A stretch of 64,000 nucleotides of DNA from Exiguobacterium indicum HHS 31 (GCF_001939065.1 NZ_MPSZ01000001.1:1116001-1180000); one strand, 5' to 3'; positions 1 through 9,447 are shown, counted from the first letter of the stretch. Numbers and translations: made by a program. Notes: a model not told the origin generated them from the letters alone.

Positions 1-488
1 AGCTGATCCCACCAGGGGAACACGTGCTCGACTGAAAGCACATATTGCACATTATACAGACTGAAACGAATGATGACAAAACAAATTCCTCCATGTTCGA
101 CACATTGGCGCATGTGTGCGATTTGATGGGGGTGAAAATTTTTTATCGGGAAGGATGTTTTATTCGTCGTCTCCTTCGCTTCGAAATCAATATATTTTCC
201 GCGATAAACACCGTTATAGTCCGTCGTCGACGGTTGCTTGAAATAGGCTTCCTTGACGACCGCTGCCGACCGTTTTGGATAATCGACTTGGACGATTTGT
301 AACGGAGTGGGTTTCTTGTGAATGATTGCCCGATTATGGGTCAGGTAAAACGTATTACTTTCATTCAATAATTTTTCGAGCGTCATCCCTCGATTCGAAA
401 AGGTCGAATCGGTTGATCGCGCCTTCTTGATTCGGGTTCCATGCGACTCGAGTGGCTTTTGAAATTTTTTCCCGTTCGGGTAATTCAA
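1..488 (-). CDS. recU: Holliday junction resolvase RecU (C-terminus cut by window edge)
   Basis: RecU cleaves four-way DNA junctions during recombinational repair and chromosome segregation. The reading frame starts at a TTG (486-488) preceded by AGGAGGGG at 496-503 and runs off the left edge after 162 codons; Bacillus RecU is about 200 residues, so roughly 40 are missing. It begins [10 protein letters not shown] and carries the family core [16 protein letters not shown], which holds the acidic and lysine metal-site residues of this RuvC-unlike nuclease fold, followed by FHPHQIAHM. No ATG lies near the real start, so an ATG-only scan misses the gene. Its usual partner ponA would lie beyond the edge. 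Confidence 0.93.
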   Translation of the reverse strand, partial: MNYPNGKKFQKPLESHGTRIKKARSTDSTFSNRGMTLEKLLNESNTFYLTHNRAIIHKKPTPLQIVQVDYPKRSAAVVKEAYFKQPSTTDYNGVYRGKYIDFEAKETTNKTSFPIKNFHPHQIAHMRQCVEHGGICFVIIRFSLYNVQYVLSVEHVFPWWDQ

Positions 489-568
489 AACGATTCCCCT
501 CCTATCGCGTTTATTGTACCATGATATGTGATTGTACCGTATCGGCCGAGAGGAGTAGTTAAAAACCA

Positions 569-871
569 ATGACAATTGAACCGTTATTACAAGAGATTGA
601 ACGTATTTATCAAGAAGGACGTGCCGGAACCGAATATGACTTCAATCGTGACGTCGTACCGTTCGTTGAACGAGCGGATCAACTGATTGCACAGTGGCAA
701 ACGAATGCCCAGGATAGTCCTTACTTACGACCTAGCATGGTCGAAAGCGCCGTGGATCAACTAAAGCAAATTTCCGTTCAAGCATTTCAGCCAAAAACGA
801 GTCTGAAACGCTTCAATGAAACGATTAAATCCGTTCGTTATATCGATCGCTTGATGAATGGTGAAGAATAA
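569..871 (+). CDS. yppE: YppE-like protein, DUF1798 family
   Basis: This small soluble protein of 100 residues has no known function. It resembles B. subtilis YppE (about 120 residues), an alpha-helical DUF1798 protein; the [19 protein letters not shown] stretch near the C-terminus is the most recognisable part. AGGAG about 12 bases upstream supports the ATG. It is divergent from recU, with 80 bases between the starts; yppE also lies close to recU in Bacillus, which supports the call. No membrane segment or signal peptide is visible. Confidence 0.72.
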   Translation: MTIEPLLQEIERIYQEGRAGTEYDFNRDVVPFVERADQLIAQWQTNAQDSPYLRPSMVESAVDQLKQISVQAFQPKTSLKRFNETIKSVRYIDRLMNGEE

Positions 872-1046
872 CGATTAAAAAACAGGAATTATCTTCCTTA
901 AGTCGAACACCTAATCATACGAGAGAATGTTTCTACGGTTTCACTTATCAGGCTATAGCTTTTCAGCCGCCTAGCGTGTAAAGTGGCATCAAGAGCATTT
1001 CTTTCGAAAAGACTGTGTAATTATTGTGCAATTGGAGGAGATTCAT
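872..1046. other. intergenic spacer without recognised feature
   Basis: These 175 bases between yppE and the DUF3800 gene hold only a weak hairpin (AGGAA/TTCCT near 892-905) with no U-tract. I see no convincing promoter hexamers, tRNA or small gene. The end of the spacer carries the GGAGGAG ribosome binding site of the next gene at 1034-1040. Confidence 0.5.
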
Positions 1047-1961
1047 TTGAACAAACGGGTACAATCGAACGTCAAAGGCGTTGACGTCAAAGGATTTCCT
1101 AAGAATTCAACCCCTGCCCCGAAGAAATACATCATGTTCGTTGATGAAACTGGGACACCGAAAGGGAATACACAATTCAACTTAACGGGTGTCTTGATGG
1201 AATATAAATATGCCATCGATTCGGACGAGACCGGTGAACCAAGTCCGCTTCGTCAACGTTTGATGGATTTTAAGGCAAAAGTTTTTGAAGATCCGCATAT
1301 TCCGCTTCATTTGAAGGAGATTTTAAAAGCGGAGCATCCGTACGGTAAAGAAGATGGCATCACGATCGATATGTTACGACATTTCTGGATCGCCTTGCCG
1401 GAATTTTTAGTTGATATTGATTGTACGATCGTCAGCGTCGAAGTCGATAAACAGAAGCTACAAGACTTCTTCTCGACACCGAAGGATCCGTATGTCGTTG
1501 CCTTCGCTCATTTGATGAAGTCATTTTATTCCTTCCTCGATGAGACAGAAGCAACGAGTGCGCGTGTTGTTCTTGAAAGCCGTGATGATTATCAAAACTT
1601 GCTCATTCAAAAGGCGTTCTTCGATATCTTCAATTCGGGAACGGTCCATCTCGACGTCGAAAAAAGTCGTCAAAAAATCAAAGGCTTCATCTTTGCTGAA
1701 AAAGACAGCGACCTCTACCAATCTGGTCTTGAGATTGCCGACTTGGTCTGCTTACCTTTATCTCGCGTTCGTCGTGGTGTCATCGAGGTAAAACCCCGGT
1801 TTGTCCATTATGGGGACGAAAACCGGATTTTTAAAGCCATCAAAGATAAGATTTACATTCGCCGTGATAGTCCGGACCAAGATTTCCGAAACTGGGGATT
1901 CAAAAAAGTACCAATCACGAAAAAGCGTCGTGAATGGTCCGATACTCCTTGGAATGGATGA
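1047..1961 (+). CDS. DUF3800 domain protein
   Basis: This 304-residue protein carries the DUF3800 signature near its N-terminus (YIMFVDETGTP, acidic pair at about residues 33-34) and near its C-terminus (SGLEIADLVCLPLSRV). DUF3800 proteins are predicted to have an RNase H-like nuclease fold, and family members often occur in accessory or defence-related gene sets; the biochemical role of this one is unknown. The start is the TTG at 1047, six bases after GGAGGAG; the in-frame GTG at 1026 lies upstream of that site and has none of its own. It sits alone between yppE and nth, converging on nth across a shared terminator, and looks like an insertion into otherwise conserved gene order. Confidence 0.8.
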   Translation: MNKRVQSNVKGVDVKGFPKNSTPAPKKYIMFVDETGTPKGNTQFNLTGVLMEYKYAIDSDETGEPSPLRQRLMDFKAKVFEDPHIPLHLKEILKAEHPYGKEDGITIDMLRHFWIALPEFLVDIDCTIVSVEVDKQKLQDFFSTPKDPYVVAFAHLMKSFYSFLDETEATSARVVLESRDDYQNLLIQKAFFDIFNSGTVHLDVEKSRQKIKGFIFAEKDSDLYQSGLEIADLVCLPLSRVRRGVIEVKPRFVHYGDENRIFKAIKDKIYIRRDSPDQDFRNWGFKKVPITKKRREWSDTPWNG

Positions 1962-1966
1962 TATGC

Positions 1967-2003
1967 AAAAAAAAGTGGATCCGATCTCGGATCCACTTTT
2001 TTT
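1967..2003. terminator. bidirectional terminator between DUF3800 gene and nth
   Basis: A perfect nine-pair stem GTGGATCCG/CGGATCCAC (1975-1983 with 1988-1996) is flanked by eight A on the left and seven T on the right. It can therefore terminate both converging genes; the nth stop codon lies inside the T-run. Confidence 0.93.
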
Positions 2004-2658
2004 ATGGTGTAGCTAGTCCTTTTGTCCGCTTTTTCCCCTCTCGACACATGTCGAGTAACGGGCACGCTTCACAGTTCGGACGTTGTGCCTTGCAGTGATA
2101 ACGTCCAAAGAAGATGAATTGGTGATGAAGCTTTGACCAACGCTCCCGTTTGAAGCGACGCATCAGTGTCGCTTCAACCTGCGTGACATTATCCTTCCAG
2201 CGACAGATCCCGAGGCGCTTCGAAACACGTTCGACATGCGTATCAACCGCAAATGCCGGTACATCGAAAGCGACAGACAAGACGACGTTCGCCGTCTTGC
2301 GTCCAACGCCAGGTAAGGCTTCGAGCCCGGCGCGTTCCGTCGGGACTTCTCCGTCGTGTTGCGCAAGGAGTTGTGCCGCAAGCGCTTTGATGTTTTTGGC
2401 TTTATTTCGGTACAATCCCAGTCGTTTGATTTTATCCTCGATTTCCTCAACGGGTGCCGCAGCAAGCGAAGCAGGATCCGGATACGCTGCGAACAACCCA
2501 GGCGTCACCTGATTGACAAGTACGTCGGTCGCTTGTGCACTGAGTGCAACCGCTACGACCAGCTCAAACGGGTTGCGATGAATCAACTCACAAAATGCAT
2601 CCGGAAACATCTCTTCTAACGTTGCTTCAATCCGATCGATTTCTGCCTTTCGTAACAT
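2002..2658 (-). CDS. nth: endonuclease III (DNA glycosylase/AP lyase)
   Basis: Nth removes oxidised pyrimidines and cuts at abasic sites in base excision repair. The 218-residue protein has the helix-hairpin-helix LPGVGRKTANVVL with the catalytic Lys, the downstream catalytic Asp in AVDTHVERVS, and a C-terminal 4Fe-4S loop with C-x6-C-x2-C-x5-C spacing (CKAQRPNCEACPLLDMC). The ATG at 2658 follows GGAGGTTAAGG, so longer in-frame starts inside dnaD are not needed. It is directly downstream of dnaD, four bases from its stop, as in Bacillus. Confidence 0.97.
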   Translation of the reverse strand: MLRKAEIDRIEATLEEMFPDAFCELIHRNPFELVVAVALSAQATDVLVNQVTPGLFAAYPDPASLAAAPVEEIEDKIKRLGLYRNKAKNIKALAAQLLAQHDGEVPTERAGLEALPGVGRKTANVVLSVAFDVPAFAVDTHVERVSKRLGICRWKDNVTQVEATLMRRFKRERWSKLHHQFIFFGRYHCKAQRPNCEACPLLDMCREGKKRTKGLATP

Positions 2659-2662
2659 CTCC

Positions 2663-3241
2663 TTAACCTCCCCGCCCTGCGAGATCCTCAAGCGTCTTGA
2701 TCCCTTCACGTTCCCATGTCCGCAGAATTTGATTGATATAGGTCATTTTGCGGACATTATGATAGACTGCTTCTCGAAGTGCGGCAAGCACTAGCTCTTC
2801 CGAAATGTTCTCGATCGTCAACCACTGAATGATCTGCTCCATCTGAAACGGTGACATCATCCCGAGTTCCCGTTCGAATTGTTGGAAGACGGACGGGTTG
2901 ATCGTATCAAAGTTCGGTGCTTCCTGTTCCGGTGGTGCCATCAGCTTTTCGTAAAGCGGAACAAGCGAATAACGTTCAGACCCATTGACGTTCTCCATTG
3001 CCAATAATCCTTTTTGTAATAAACCGAGTGTCGTCTCGATTGTTTCCGTCTCGGATAGTCCAAGTCGATTACTTAACTCTTCCGGTGACGGCATCTCCAT
3101 GCCCTCTGCCCGGCAAGCAAACAATTGACCAATCAACGTGAACTCGACAAAACTGATGCCTAACCGTTTTGCCTCGGTGAACAATCGTTTCGGTAAGACG
3201 ACCGTCCCTTCCTCGAATAATTGCACTAAATTATGATTCAT
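2663..3241 (-). CDS. dnaD: DNA replication initiation protein DnaD
   Basis: DnaD helps load the replicative helicase at oriC and at restart sites together with DnaA/PriA, DnaB and DnaI. The 192-residue protein has an N-terminal winged-helix oligomerisation domain (about residues 1-95) and a C-terminal DnaD domain ending in the diagnostic YINQILRTW motif. ATG at 3241 is preceded by GAGGAAATACG. It lies between asnS and nth as in Bacillus, separated from asnS by a terminator-like hairpin. Confidence 0.95.
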   Translation of the reverse strand: MNHNLVQLFEEGTVVLPKRLFTEAKRLGISFVEFTLIGQLFACRAEGMEMPSPEELSNRLGLSETETIETTLGLLQKGLLAMENVNGSERYSLVPLYEKLMAPPEQEAPNFDTINPSVFQQFERELGMMSPFQMEQIIQWLTIENISEELVLAALREAVYHNVRKMTYINQILRTWEREGIKTLEDLAGRGG

Positions 3242-3263
3242 CGTATTTCCTCGATTCTCTAGT

Positions 3264-3301
3264 CTAAACAAGAAATCGACCCGTCGAGACGATGGGTCGA
3301 T
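3264..3301 (-). terminator. terminator after asnS
   Basis: An eight-pair stem ATCGACCC/GGGTCGAT (3275-3282 with 3294-3301) is followed on the minus strand by TTTCTTGTTT. It lies between the asnS stop and dnaD and may only partly stop readthrough. Confidence 0.75.
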
Positions 3302-3316
3302 GTTTTTCCTTACTGC

Positions 3317-4615
3317 TTATGGATAGAGGCGGTTTAGCAAACGTGGGAACGGAATCGTTTCCCGAACGTGCTCGACACCTGTGATCCAAGCGACTGTCCG
3401 CTCTAAACCAAGACCGAAACCACTGTGTGGAACAGAACCGTATTGGCGTGTTTCGAGATACCATTTATAAGCACCTGTCTCGTCAAGACCATGTTTCTTC
3501 ATCTCAGCGAGGAGTTTTTCGTGATCTTCTTCACGTTGTGAACCACCGACGATTTCCCCGTATCCTTCAGGGGCAATCAAATCATCACACAAGACGAAGT
3601 CTGGGTTTTCCGGATCTTCTTTCATGTAGAACGGTTTGATTGCTTTTGGCCAGTGCGTGATGAAGACAGGACGTGCGAAGCTGTTTGCGATTGCTGTCTC
3701 GTGTGGTGCACCAAAGTCATCGCCGAATTCGATATCGTCGAATCCTTGCTCCTTGAGCATATCGATTGCTTCCGTGTACTTGACGCGCGGGAACGGTGCT
3801 TTAATGTTTTCAAGGACCGTCAAGTCACGTCCAAGCAACTCAAGTTCCGCACGACAGTTTTTCAGTGCTGATTGCACAAGGTGCGAAACATAGTTTTCTT
3901 GGACTTCGAGGTTCATCTCGTGATCGTGGAATGCCATCTCAGGCTCCATCATCCAGAATTCGATCAAGTGACGACGTGTTTTTGATTTTTCAGCACGGAA
4001 CGTTGGACCGAACGAGAAGACCTTTCCAAGTGCCATTGCTGCCGCTTCCATGTAAAGCTGACCCGATTGTGAAAGGTACGCATCTTCATCGAAATATTTC
4101 GTGTGGAACAATTCTGTTGTTCCTTCTGGTGCGCTACCTGTCAAGATTGGCGGATCCACTTTAATGAATCCTTCTTGGTTAAAGAATTCGTACGTTGCAC
4201 GAATCAATTCGTTCCGAACGACCATGACCGCATGCTGACGCTTTGAACGCAACCAGAGGTGACGATTATCCATCAAGAAGTCCGTTCCGTGTGCTTTTGG
4301 TGTGATCGGATAATCGATCGCTTCATGGATGACTTCGATTTTTGAAATTTCCATTTCATGACCGATCGCTGTCCGACCGCCATCTGATTTGATGACACCT
4401 GTCACCCATAGTGATGATTCCTGCGTTAAGCCTTTTGCTTGCTTGAATAAGTCTTCGCCGACTGTTTCTTTGACGACGACACCCTGCATGAATCCAGAGC
4501 CATCCCGAAGTTGGAGGAAGGCGATTTTACCGCTTGAGCGTTTGTTTGCTAACCAACACCCGATCGTCACTTCTTCTCCTACATATTTGTTTACATCCCG
4601 AATCATTGCTTTCAA
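3317..4615 (-). CDS. asnS: asparaginyl-tRNA synthetase
   Basis: AsnS charges tRNA-Asn with asparagine in the cytoplasm. The 432-residue class IIb enzyme has an N-terminal OB-fold anticodon domain (about 1-100) and the class II core: motif 2 around [21 protein letters not shown] and motif 3 in [15 protein letters not shown]. The first codon is TTG (4613-4615) with AGAGGA at 4625-4630, nine bases upstream. Only 20 bases separate it from aspB, so the two are co-transcribed and there is no room for a T-box leader. A nearby asparaginase gene (ansA) degrades the same amino acid but lies in a separate unit. Confidence 0.97.
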   Translation of the reverse strand: MKAMIRDVNKYVGEEVTIGCWLANKRSSGKIAFLQLRDGSGFMQGVVVKETVGEDLFKQAKGLTQESSLWVTGVIKSDGGRTAIGHEMEISKIEVIHEAIDYPITPKAHGTDFLMDNRHLWLRSKRQHAVMVVRNELIRATYEFFNQEGFIKVDPPILTGSAPEGTTELFHTKYFDEDAYLSQSGQLYMEAAAMALGKVFSFGPTFRAEKSKTRRHLIEFWMMEPEMAFHDHEMNLEVQENYVSHLVQSALKNCRAELELLGRDLTVLENIKAPFPRVKYTEAIDMLKEQGFDDIEFGDDFGAPHETAIANSFARPVFITHWPKAIKPFYMKEDPENPDFVLCDDLIAPEGYGEIVGGSQREEDHEKLLAEMKKHGLDETGAYKWYLETRQYGSVPHSGFGLGLERTVAWITGVEHVRETIPFPRLLNRLYP

Positions 4616-4635
4616 CAGTCAACATCCTCTCTCTA

Positions 4636-5817
4636 TTAAACGGCTGTATGTGCCGTGATGAATCCTTCAATCCGGTCGAGTGCCTCTAGGACACGTGCCG
4701 GATCCGTCGCGTAAGATAGGCGGACATAGTCCGGTGCACCAAATCCTGAACCTGGAATCAAGGCAACCTTCGCTTCAGATAAAACAGCTGTACACCAGTC
4801 ATCGACATTATCGAATCCACACATCTCGGCAGCTTGCTTTGCATGTGGGAACAAGTAGAATGCCCCTTCTGGCTTCAGACACGTCAATCCTTTGATTTCA
4901 ATGAGTCGTGCATAGATTTTCTCAAGTCGTTCCTCAAAGATGACACGCATCGCTTCGACCGGTGCATCGCCTTCTGCATACGCAGCAACCGATGCTGCTT
5001 GCGCAATCGATGTCGGGTTCGACGTCGAATGGCTCGCTAAGTTCGTCATCGCTGAGATGATCTCCTTCGGTCCGATTGCATACCCGATTCGCCAGCCTGT
5101 CATCGCATGGGACTTCGAGACACCATTGATGATGACCGTCCGTTCGCGCATCTCTGGCAAGGACGCGATCGAAATATGTGTCGCACCGTTATAGAGCAAC
5201 TTTTCATAAATCTCGTCACTGATGACGAGTAGATCGTGCTTGATCGCAACATCTGCTACCATCTCGAGCTCTTCTTTCGAATAGACCATTCCTGTCGGAT
5301 TCGATGGTGAATTCAAGACGAGTGCTTTCGTTTTTGGGGTAATGTGTTGCTCGAGCAATTCCCGTGTCACTTTGAAGCGAGACGATTCATCCGTTTCTAA
5401 AATGACCGGTACGCCGTCACTGAGTTTAATTTGCTCTGGATAACTGACCCAGTATGGTGCTGGGACGATGACTTCATCGCCTGGATCGAGAATCGCTTGG
5501 AACAACGTTGATAGTGCATGCTTTGCTCCTGAAGCGACCATGACTTCTGAGCGTTCGTATGGCATCCATAAGTCACGGCGTGTCTTTTCGATGATCGCAT
5601 CCTTCAAGGCAACCGTTCCGCCAGACGGCGTATACTTCGTATCGCCCGCTTCTGCTGCCTCGAATGCTGCTTGGATGATGAATTCCGGTGTATTGAAGTC
5701 GGGCTCTCCCGCACCTAAACCGATGATGTCTTGACCTTCTTCACGTAGTGCCTTGGCTTTCGCTGTGATGGCTAGCGTCGTAGATGGTGTCAATTGTCGT
5801 ACGCGTTTCGATAACAT
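4636..5817 (-). CDS. aspB: aspartate aminotransferase, class I/II PLP enzyme
   Basis: AspB exchanges the amino group between aspartate and 2-oxoglutarate. The 393-residue protein has the PLP lysine motif SKSHAMTGWRIGY, the NSPSNPTGMVY loop and the C-terminal substrate arginine in VRLSYATD. The ATG at 5817 (MLSKRVRQLTPSTTL) matches the N-terminus of Bacillus AspB and has AAGGGAG eight bases upstream; an in-frame GTG nine bases earlier overlaps that site. It stands between ypmB and asnS in the usual Bacillus order. Confidence 0.95.
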   Translation of the reverse strand: MLSKRVRQLTPSTTLAITAKAKALREEGQDIIGLGAGEPDFNTPEFIIQAAFEAAEAGDTKYTPSGGTVALKDAIIEKTRRDLWMPYERSEVMVASGAKHALSTLFQAILDPGDEVIVPAPYWVSYPEQIKLSDGVPVILETDESSRFKVTRELLEQHITPKTKALVLNSPSNPTGMVYSKEELEMVADVAIKHDLLVISDEIYEKLLYNGATHISIASLPEMRERTVIINGVSKSHAMTGWRIGYAIGPKEIISAMTNLASHSTSNPTSIAQAASVAAYAEGDAPVEAMRVIFEERLEKIYARLIEIKGLTCLKPEGAFYLFPHAKQAAEMCGFDNVDDWCTAVLSEAKVALIPGSGFGAPDYVRLSYATDPARVLEALDRIEGFITAHTAV

Positions 5818-5831
5818 GTCGCCCACTCCCT

Positions 5832-6299
5832 TTACTTGATTCGTAATCGTTTGATGAAAGAACCTTCTTGATACGTATAATACGAATAATCATAGCCTGT
5901 CGTCGTCTTTGAAACGATCTCGATGACGGCACGATCCTCAAAGCCGTACTTAGCAGACACGATGTCTCCTAGTTCCGGATGATCCGCGATGACCGTTTTG
6001 ATGGCAATACCATCAGCAACTGGTCGTGTCTCAATCGTTCCTTTTTTCGGAACGAACGCCCGTACCGCCTGTTCGTTCTGCTTCATCGTAAAAACGACAT
6101 ATTGACGCTTCCCGTTAAAGACAGATTCGAACCGGACGTCCGTCGGTTTGAGTTCTTTTTTCAGACGCGCCTCTGCTTGTTCGGCGACGCTCTGTTCCCG
6201 GTCTTTTGCCTCAGCGATCGTCACCTGATAAACGGCGGTGCCAAGTACAGTCAAAAGGATGAGTGCACTTAGCAGACCAAGCGTGATTTTCCACTTCAT
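5832..6299 (-). CDS. ypmB: YpmB-like membrane-anchored protein (DUF5590)
   Basis: The 155-residue protein has an N-terminal membrane segment (about residues 5-27) followed by an extracytoplasmic domain of the YpmB/DUF5590 type, with repeated beta-rich units such as FNGKRQYVVFTMK and FVPKKGTIETRP. Its function is not known. It overlaps ypmA by four bases and precedes aspB by 14, so it is translated as part of the dinG-ypmA-ypmB-aspB-asnS unit. The identification rests on both sequence and position. Confidence 0.82.
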   Translation of the reverse strand: MKWKITLGLLSALILLTVLGTAVYQVTIAEAKDREQSVAEQAEARLKKELKPTDVRFESVFNGKRQYVVFTMKQNEQAVRAFVPKKGTIETRPVADGIAIKTVIADHPELGDIVSAKYGFEDRAVIEIVSKTTTGYDYSYYTYQEGSFIKRLRIK

Positions 6300-6466
6300 G
6301 TGCGGTAGATGGTAAAGACCATCTGCTCCTTGTCTTTTTCATCGAGAGCAAGACCGAACATTAAATCTTCCGTTTTCAGTGTTCGATTCAACAAGTCGAC
6401 GATTTTATACGTATCGTCATGGCGGTTCACTTTGACGGTCGCAAGTGTTTCAATTTTTGAATCCAT
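6296..6466 (-). CDS. ypmA: YpmA-like small protein (DUF4264)
   Basis: This 56-residue protein matches the B. subtilis YpmA family by length, position between dinG and ypmB, and the conserved tail LMFGLALDEKDKEQMVFTIYRT (last 22 residues). Function unknown. The ATG at 6466 follows AGGGAGGACATACAG; an earlier in-frame ATG at 6484 lies upstream of this site and is disfavoured. Its last codons overlap the ypmB start, implying translational coupling. Confidence 0.82.
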   Translation of the reverse strand: MDSKIETLATVKVNRHDDTYKIVDLLNRTLKTEDLMFGLALDEKDKEQMVFTIYRT

Positions 6467-6528
6467 CTGTATGTCCTCCCTCATTTTTCTCTATCTATTA
6501 TAATGCGATAGGGTTTATCTGAATAGAC

Positions 6529-9342
6529 TTAATCGCCATCATTCAAGAACAATTCTAGTTCTGCCGTCAGTTCATCAAGCGGTTTTGATAAAACAGGTAC
6601 TTTCGGCAGACTCGTGACGAACCGTTTTCCATAACGCGTCGTCTCAATCCGGCGATCAAGTACGAAGACGACACCTCGGTCGTTCGTCGTCCGGATCAAG
6701 CGACCAAAGCCTTGCTTAAAGCGAATGATCGCTTGCGGTAAGCTGTATTCGAAAAATGATGATTTCCCGAGTTTTTCGATCCGTTCCGAGCGTGCCTGGA
6801 CGATCGGTTGATCCGGTGGCGCGAACGGTAGTCGGACGATGACGAGACAACTAAGATCATCTCCTGGGATATCGACCCCTTCCCAAAAGCTAGCCGTTCC
6901 GAACAAGATACAGGCATCGAGTTGCTTGAACTGTTTCATCAGTCGTTGCCGTGAACCTTGCGTGACCCCTTGCGAGAGTAACGTAAACCGGTCAGGTAAC
7001 AGCGGTTTCGTCGCTTCATGCGTCAGTCTTAGCAAGTCATTTGAGGTAAACAAGACGAGCATCCGTCCTTCCGTCACCTCTGCGATTTGTAAGATGGCTT
7101 CCGCAATCGTCTCTGCGAATTCCGGCAATGGTACATCCTGTAGGAGCGGGAGATCCGTCGGAATCATTAATCGCACGTTATCGGCATATCCGAACGGCGA
7201 CGGAACGACGAAACGACGTGTCTCGAACGCATCGAGCCCTAAACGGTTCTCAATGAACTGGAACTTGTTCGAGACAGTCAGCGTCGCAGACGTCAGGATA
7301 CACGTCCGTTTCGAAAAGACATCGCGTCGCAGTCGCTCTGAAATGTCGATTGGTTGTGTGTAGACCCGTGTTAGTTTCCGGTTCTTAACAGACGTCTCGA
7401 TCCAAGATACCGTCTCATCGTGCGGGGCAAGCATCGTCTCGAAGATGGCGAGCTCCGCTTCTTCGATTTGTGACGTGATCGCTTTTAAATCTGCGACGAG
7501 TGAACGTTCGCGATAACTCATCTGCTCCCGGTGTTCATGGAACAGTTTATGAATCGCCCGGATTGCTTGACGCAAACGCCGCAACACCAATTCAACCCGC
7601 TTGGCACTTTCCTGGACGGCACGCATCGAACGGTCGAGTCGCTTGAAGCGAATGCTGACCATTCCTTCCCGTCGTGCTTTGCGGGAAGCCAGTTCGAGCC
7701 CGTATGCTTGAATAATCATCAATAGACCGTCTGCCTCTTCGAGCAACGTCGTCAGTGCCTCATCGACCGTCTCACTATGGGCTTCGACCATCTCGGCGAT
7801 GTCCCATTCTTCCGACAGATCGAGCAAGCGGTGTAATAATTTTTTATCGGACGAATACCCGAGTTGTCGGAACAGACGATCAAACGTATGTCCATCAAAG
7901 ACGAGACCAAAATGATGGCTCGCGACCTCTTCGATTTGATGTGCCTCGTCAAGAATCAACGGACTTCCTTTCGGTAAGACCCCGGCTTCGAACTGCAGAT
8001 CACTAAACAACAAGGCATGGTTCGTGACGATGATCGTTGCATCCTTTGCTTGGCGAATCGCATGTTGGAAGAAGTCCCGGCTGTACCACGGGTCAAACCG
8101 CCCGAGTTGCGATTGGCTATCAGACTGGATCAACTGTTTGATCCCGATATTGCCTTGCGCTGCACCGCCTGGTAAGCTGACTTCTTCTAAATCTCCCGTT
8201 TCCGTCTCCGTCAACCAGACGAGTAGAATTGCTTTTGCGAGCGTGAAGTTATAAGCATCCTCTTGATCATTCAAGAAAAATTCGAATTTCCGTAAATCAA
8301 TATAGTTACTCCGTCCCTTAAGCAATGCAATCTGGACCGGCGCATCGAACAGTTGACGCAAGAGCGGTAAATCACGCGCGAATAGTTGCTCCTGCAATTG
8401 AATCGTGTGCGTACTGACGACAATCGGGACTTCATGTTCAAGTGCGTAATGCGCTGCAGGCACAAGATAACCGAGCGATTTTCCTGTTCCTGTTCCCGCT
8501 TCGACGAGTAACGGTGTTTCTTGATCGAGCGATTGATAGACATGACGCATCATCTCGAGCTGCCCACGTCGCTCTTCATATCCTTCGAATAGACGAGGGA
8601 ACGTAACGGTGTTCAATTCATCAACAAATGGTCCGAACGGTTCAAGAACGGGCGGATGTGCCAACCGCTCTATCGTCTGGCGCTTTTTCAAAGCGATTTT
8701 ACGGAAACGATCAAACTGTGAATCCTCCTCGATGCCGACTAAACGAATCGCATGGTCGATTTCCTCTTCGATGGCACTGAACAGGCGTGGTGATAAACGT
8801 CTTAAGTGCTTCAATGTCTCAAGCGGCAACGTATGTAGTCGTTTGAGTAGTTCAAGCAACAATTCAGCCGTCGCCGAAGCGTCACTCCCTGCCCGGTGCG
8901 CCTCTTGATGGGCAAGTTGTAATGACTCTGACAGATGCGACAGCGCGTGGCTTTCTGCTGTCGGAAGTAAGATTCGTGCGAGTTCGACCGTATCGATGAC
9001 AGGACCTGTGTACGGCAAGTATCCTTCCTCTTCTAACGCATCGTTTAAGAAGTTTAAATCGAACTGCACATTATGTGCGACGAAGACACCACCGTCGAGC
9101 AATGATAAGACACGCGGTGCGATGACATCGAATGTCTCGGCCTCTTTGACATCCTCATCCGTGATGCCCGTCAACTGGGAAATGAATGGAGGAATCGGTT
9201 GGGTCGGACGCACGAAGGCAGACAATTGTTCTGTCAACTGTCCATCTTCAATGACCGCCATGCCGATCTCAATCATCTCATCGCCAGCCTTTATGGAATG
9301 ACCTGTCGTTTCCAGGTCGACTACGACGTACTTTTTCTTCAA
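6529..9342 (-). CDS. dinG: DinG-type exonuclease/helicase-like protein
   Basis: The 937-residue protein fuses an N-terminal DEDD 3'-5' exonuclease (VVVDLETTGHS at about 6-16, HNVQFDLNFLN at about 90-100) to an XPD/DinG-type superfamily 2 core with Walker A (EAGTGTGKS, about 282-290), a DEAH box (LDEAHQ) and a C-terminal QGFGRLIRT motif. The region that carries four iron-sulfur cysteines in E. coli DinG reads GRSNYIDLRKFEFF and lacks them. The Staphylococcus aureus homologue, which has the same layout, is reported as an exonuclease without helicase activity. TTG at 9342 has GGAGG seven bases upstream and is preferred to GTG at 9345. Confidence 0.93.
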   Translation of the reverse strand: MKKKYVVVDLETTGHSIKAGDEMIEIGMAVIEDGQLTEQLSAFVRPTQPIPPFISQLTGITDEDVKEAETFDVIAPRVLSLLDGGVFVAHNVQFDLNFLNDALEEEGYLPYTGPVIDTVELARILLPTAESHALSHLSESLQLAHQEAHRAGSDASATAELLLELLKRLHTLPLETLKHLRRLSPRLFSAIEEEIDHAIRLVGIEEDSQFDRFRKIALKKRQTIERLAHPPVLEPFGPFVDELNTVTFPRLFEGYEERRGQLEMMRHVYQSLDQETPLLVEAGTGTGKSLGYLVPAAHYALEHEVPIVVSTHTIQLQEQLFARDLPLLRQLFDAPVQIALLKGRSNYIDLRKFEFFLNDQEDAYNFTLAKAILLVWLTETETGDLEEVSLPGGAAQGNIGIKQLIQSDSQSQLGRFDPWYSRDFFQHAIRQAKDATIIVTNHALLFSDLQFEAGVLPKGSPLILDEAHQIEEVASHHFGLVFDGHTFDRLFRQLGYSSDKKLLHRLLDLSEEWDIAEMVEAHSETVDEALTTLLEEADGLLMIIQAYGLELASRKARREGMVSIRFKRLDRSMRAVQESAKRVELVLRRLRQAIRAIHKLFHEHREQMSYRERSLVADLKAITSQIEEAELAIFETMLAPHDETVSWIETSVKNRKLTRVYTQPIDISERLRRDVFSKRTCILTSATLTVSNKFQFIENRLGLDAFETRRFVVPSPFGYADNVRLMIPTDLPLLQDVPLPEFAETIAEAILQIAEVTEGRMLVLFTSNDLLRLTHEATKPLLPDRFTLLSQGVTQGSRQRLMKQFKQLDACILFGTASFWEGVDIPGDDLSCLVIVRLPFAPPDQPIVQARSERIEKLGKSSFFEYSLPQAIIRFKQGFGRLIRTTNDRGVVFVLDRRIETTRYGKRFVTSLPKVPVLSKPLDELTAELELFLNDGD

Positions 9343-9407
9343 CACTGATCCTCCACCTTTTATCCATCCTCTCCATGACCGGATGGCATTTCATTCTTCA
9401 TCTTAAC

Positions 9408-9441
9408 AAAAAAAGAGACCCGCTGACATGATCGGGTCTCT
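9408..9441 (-). terminator. terminator of panBCD operon
   Basis: A nine-pair stem AGAGACCCG/CGGGTCTCT (9414-9422 with 9433-9441) is followed on the minus strand by a run of seven T. It lies just after panD and before dinG. Confidence 0.93.
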
Positions 9442-9447
9442 AAAATT

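Noticed and set aside
1026-1046. GTG start for the DUF3800 protein
   Set aside because: It lies upstream of GGAGGAG, which is correctly spaced from the TTG at 1047.
4616-4635. T-box leader for asnS
   Set aside because: Only 20 bases separate aspB and asnS, with no specifier stem or T-box sequence.
6839-7363. 174-residue plus-strand open frame inside dinG
   Set aside because: Antisense shadow of the well supported DinG helicase domain, Ser/Asn-rich, no start signal.
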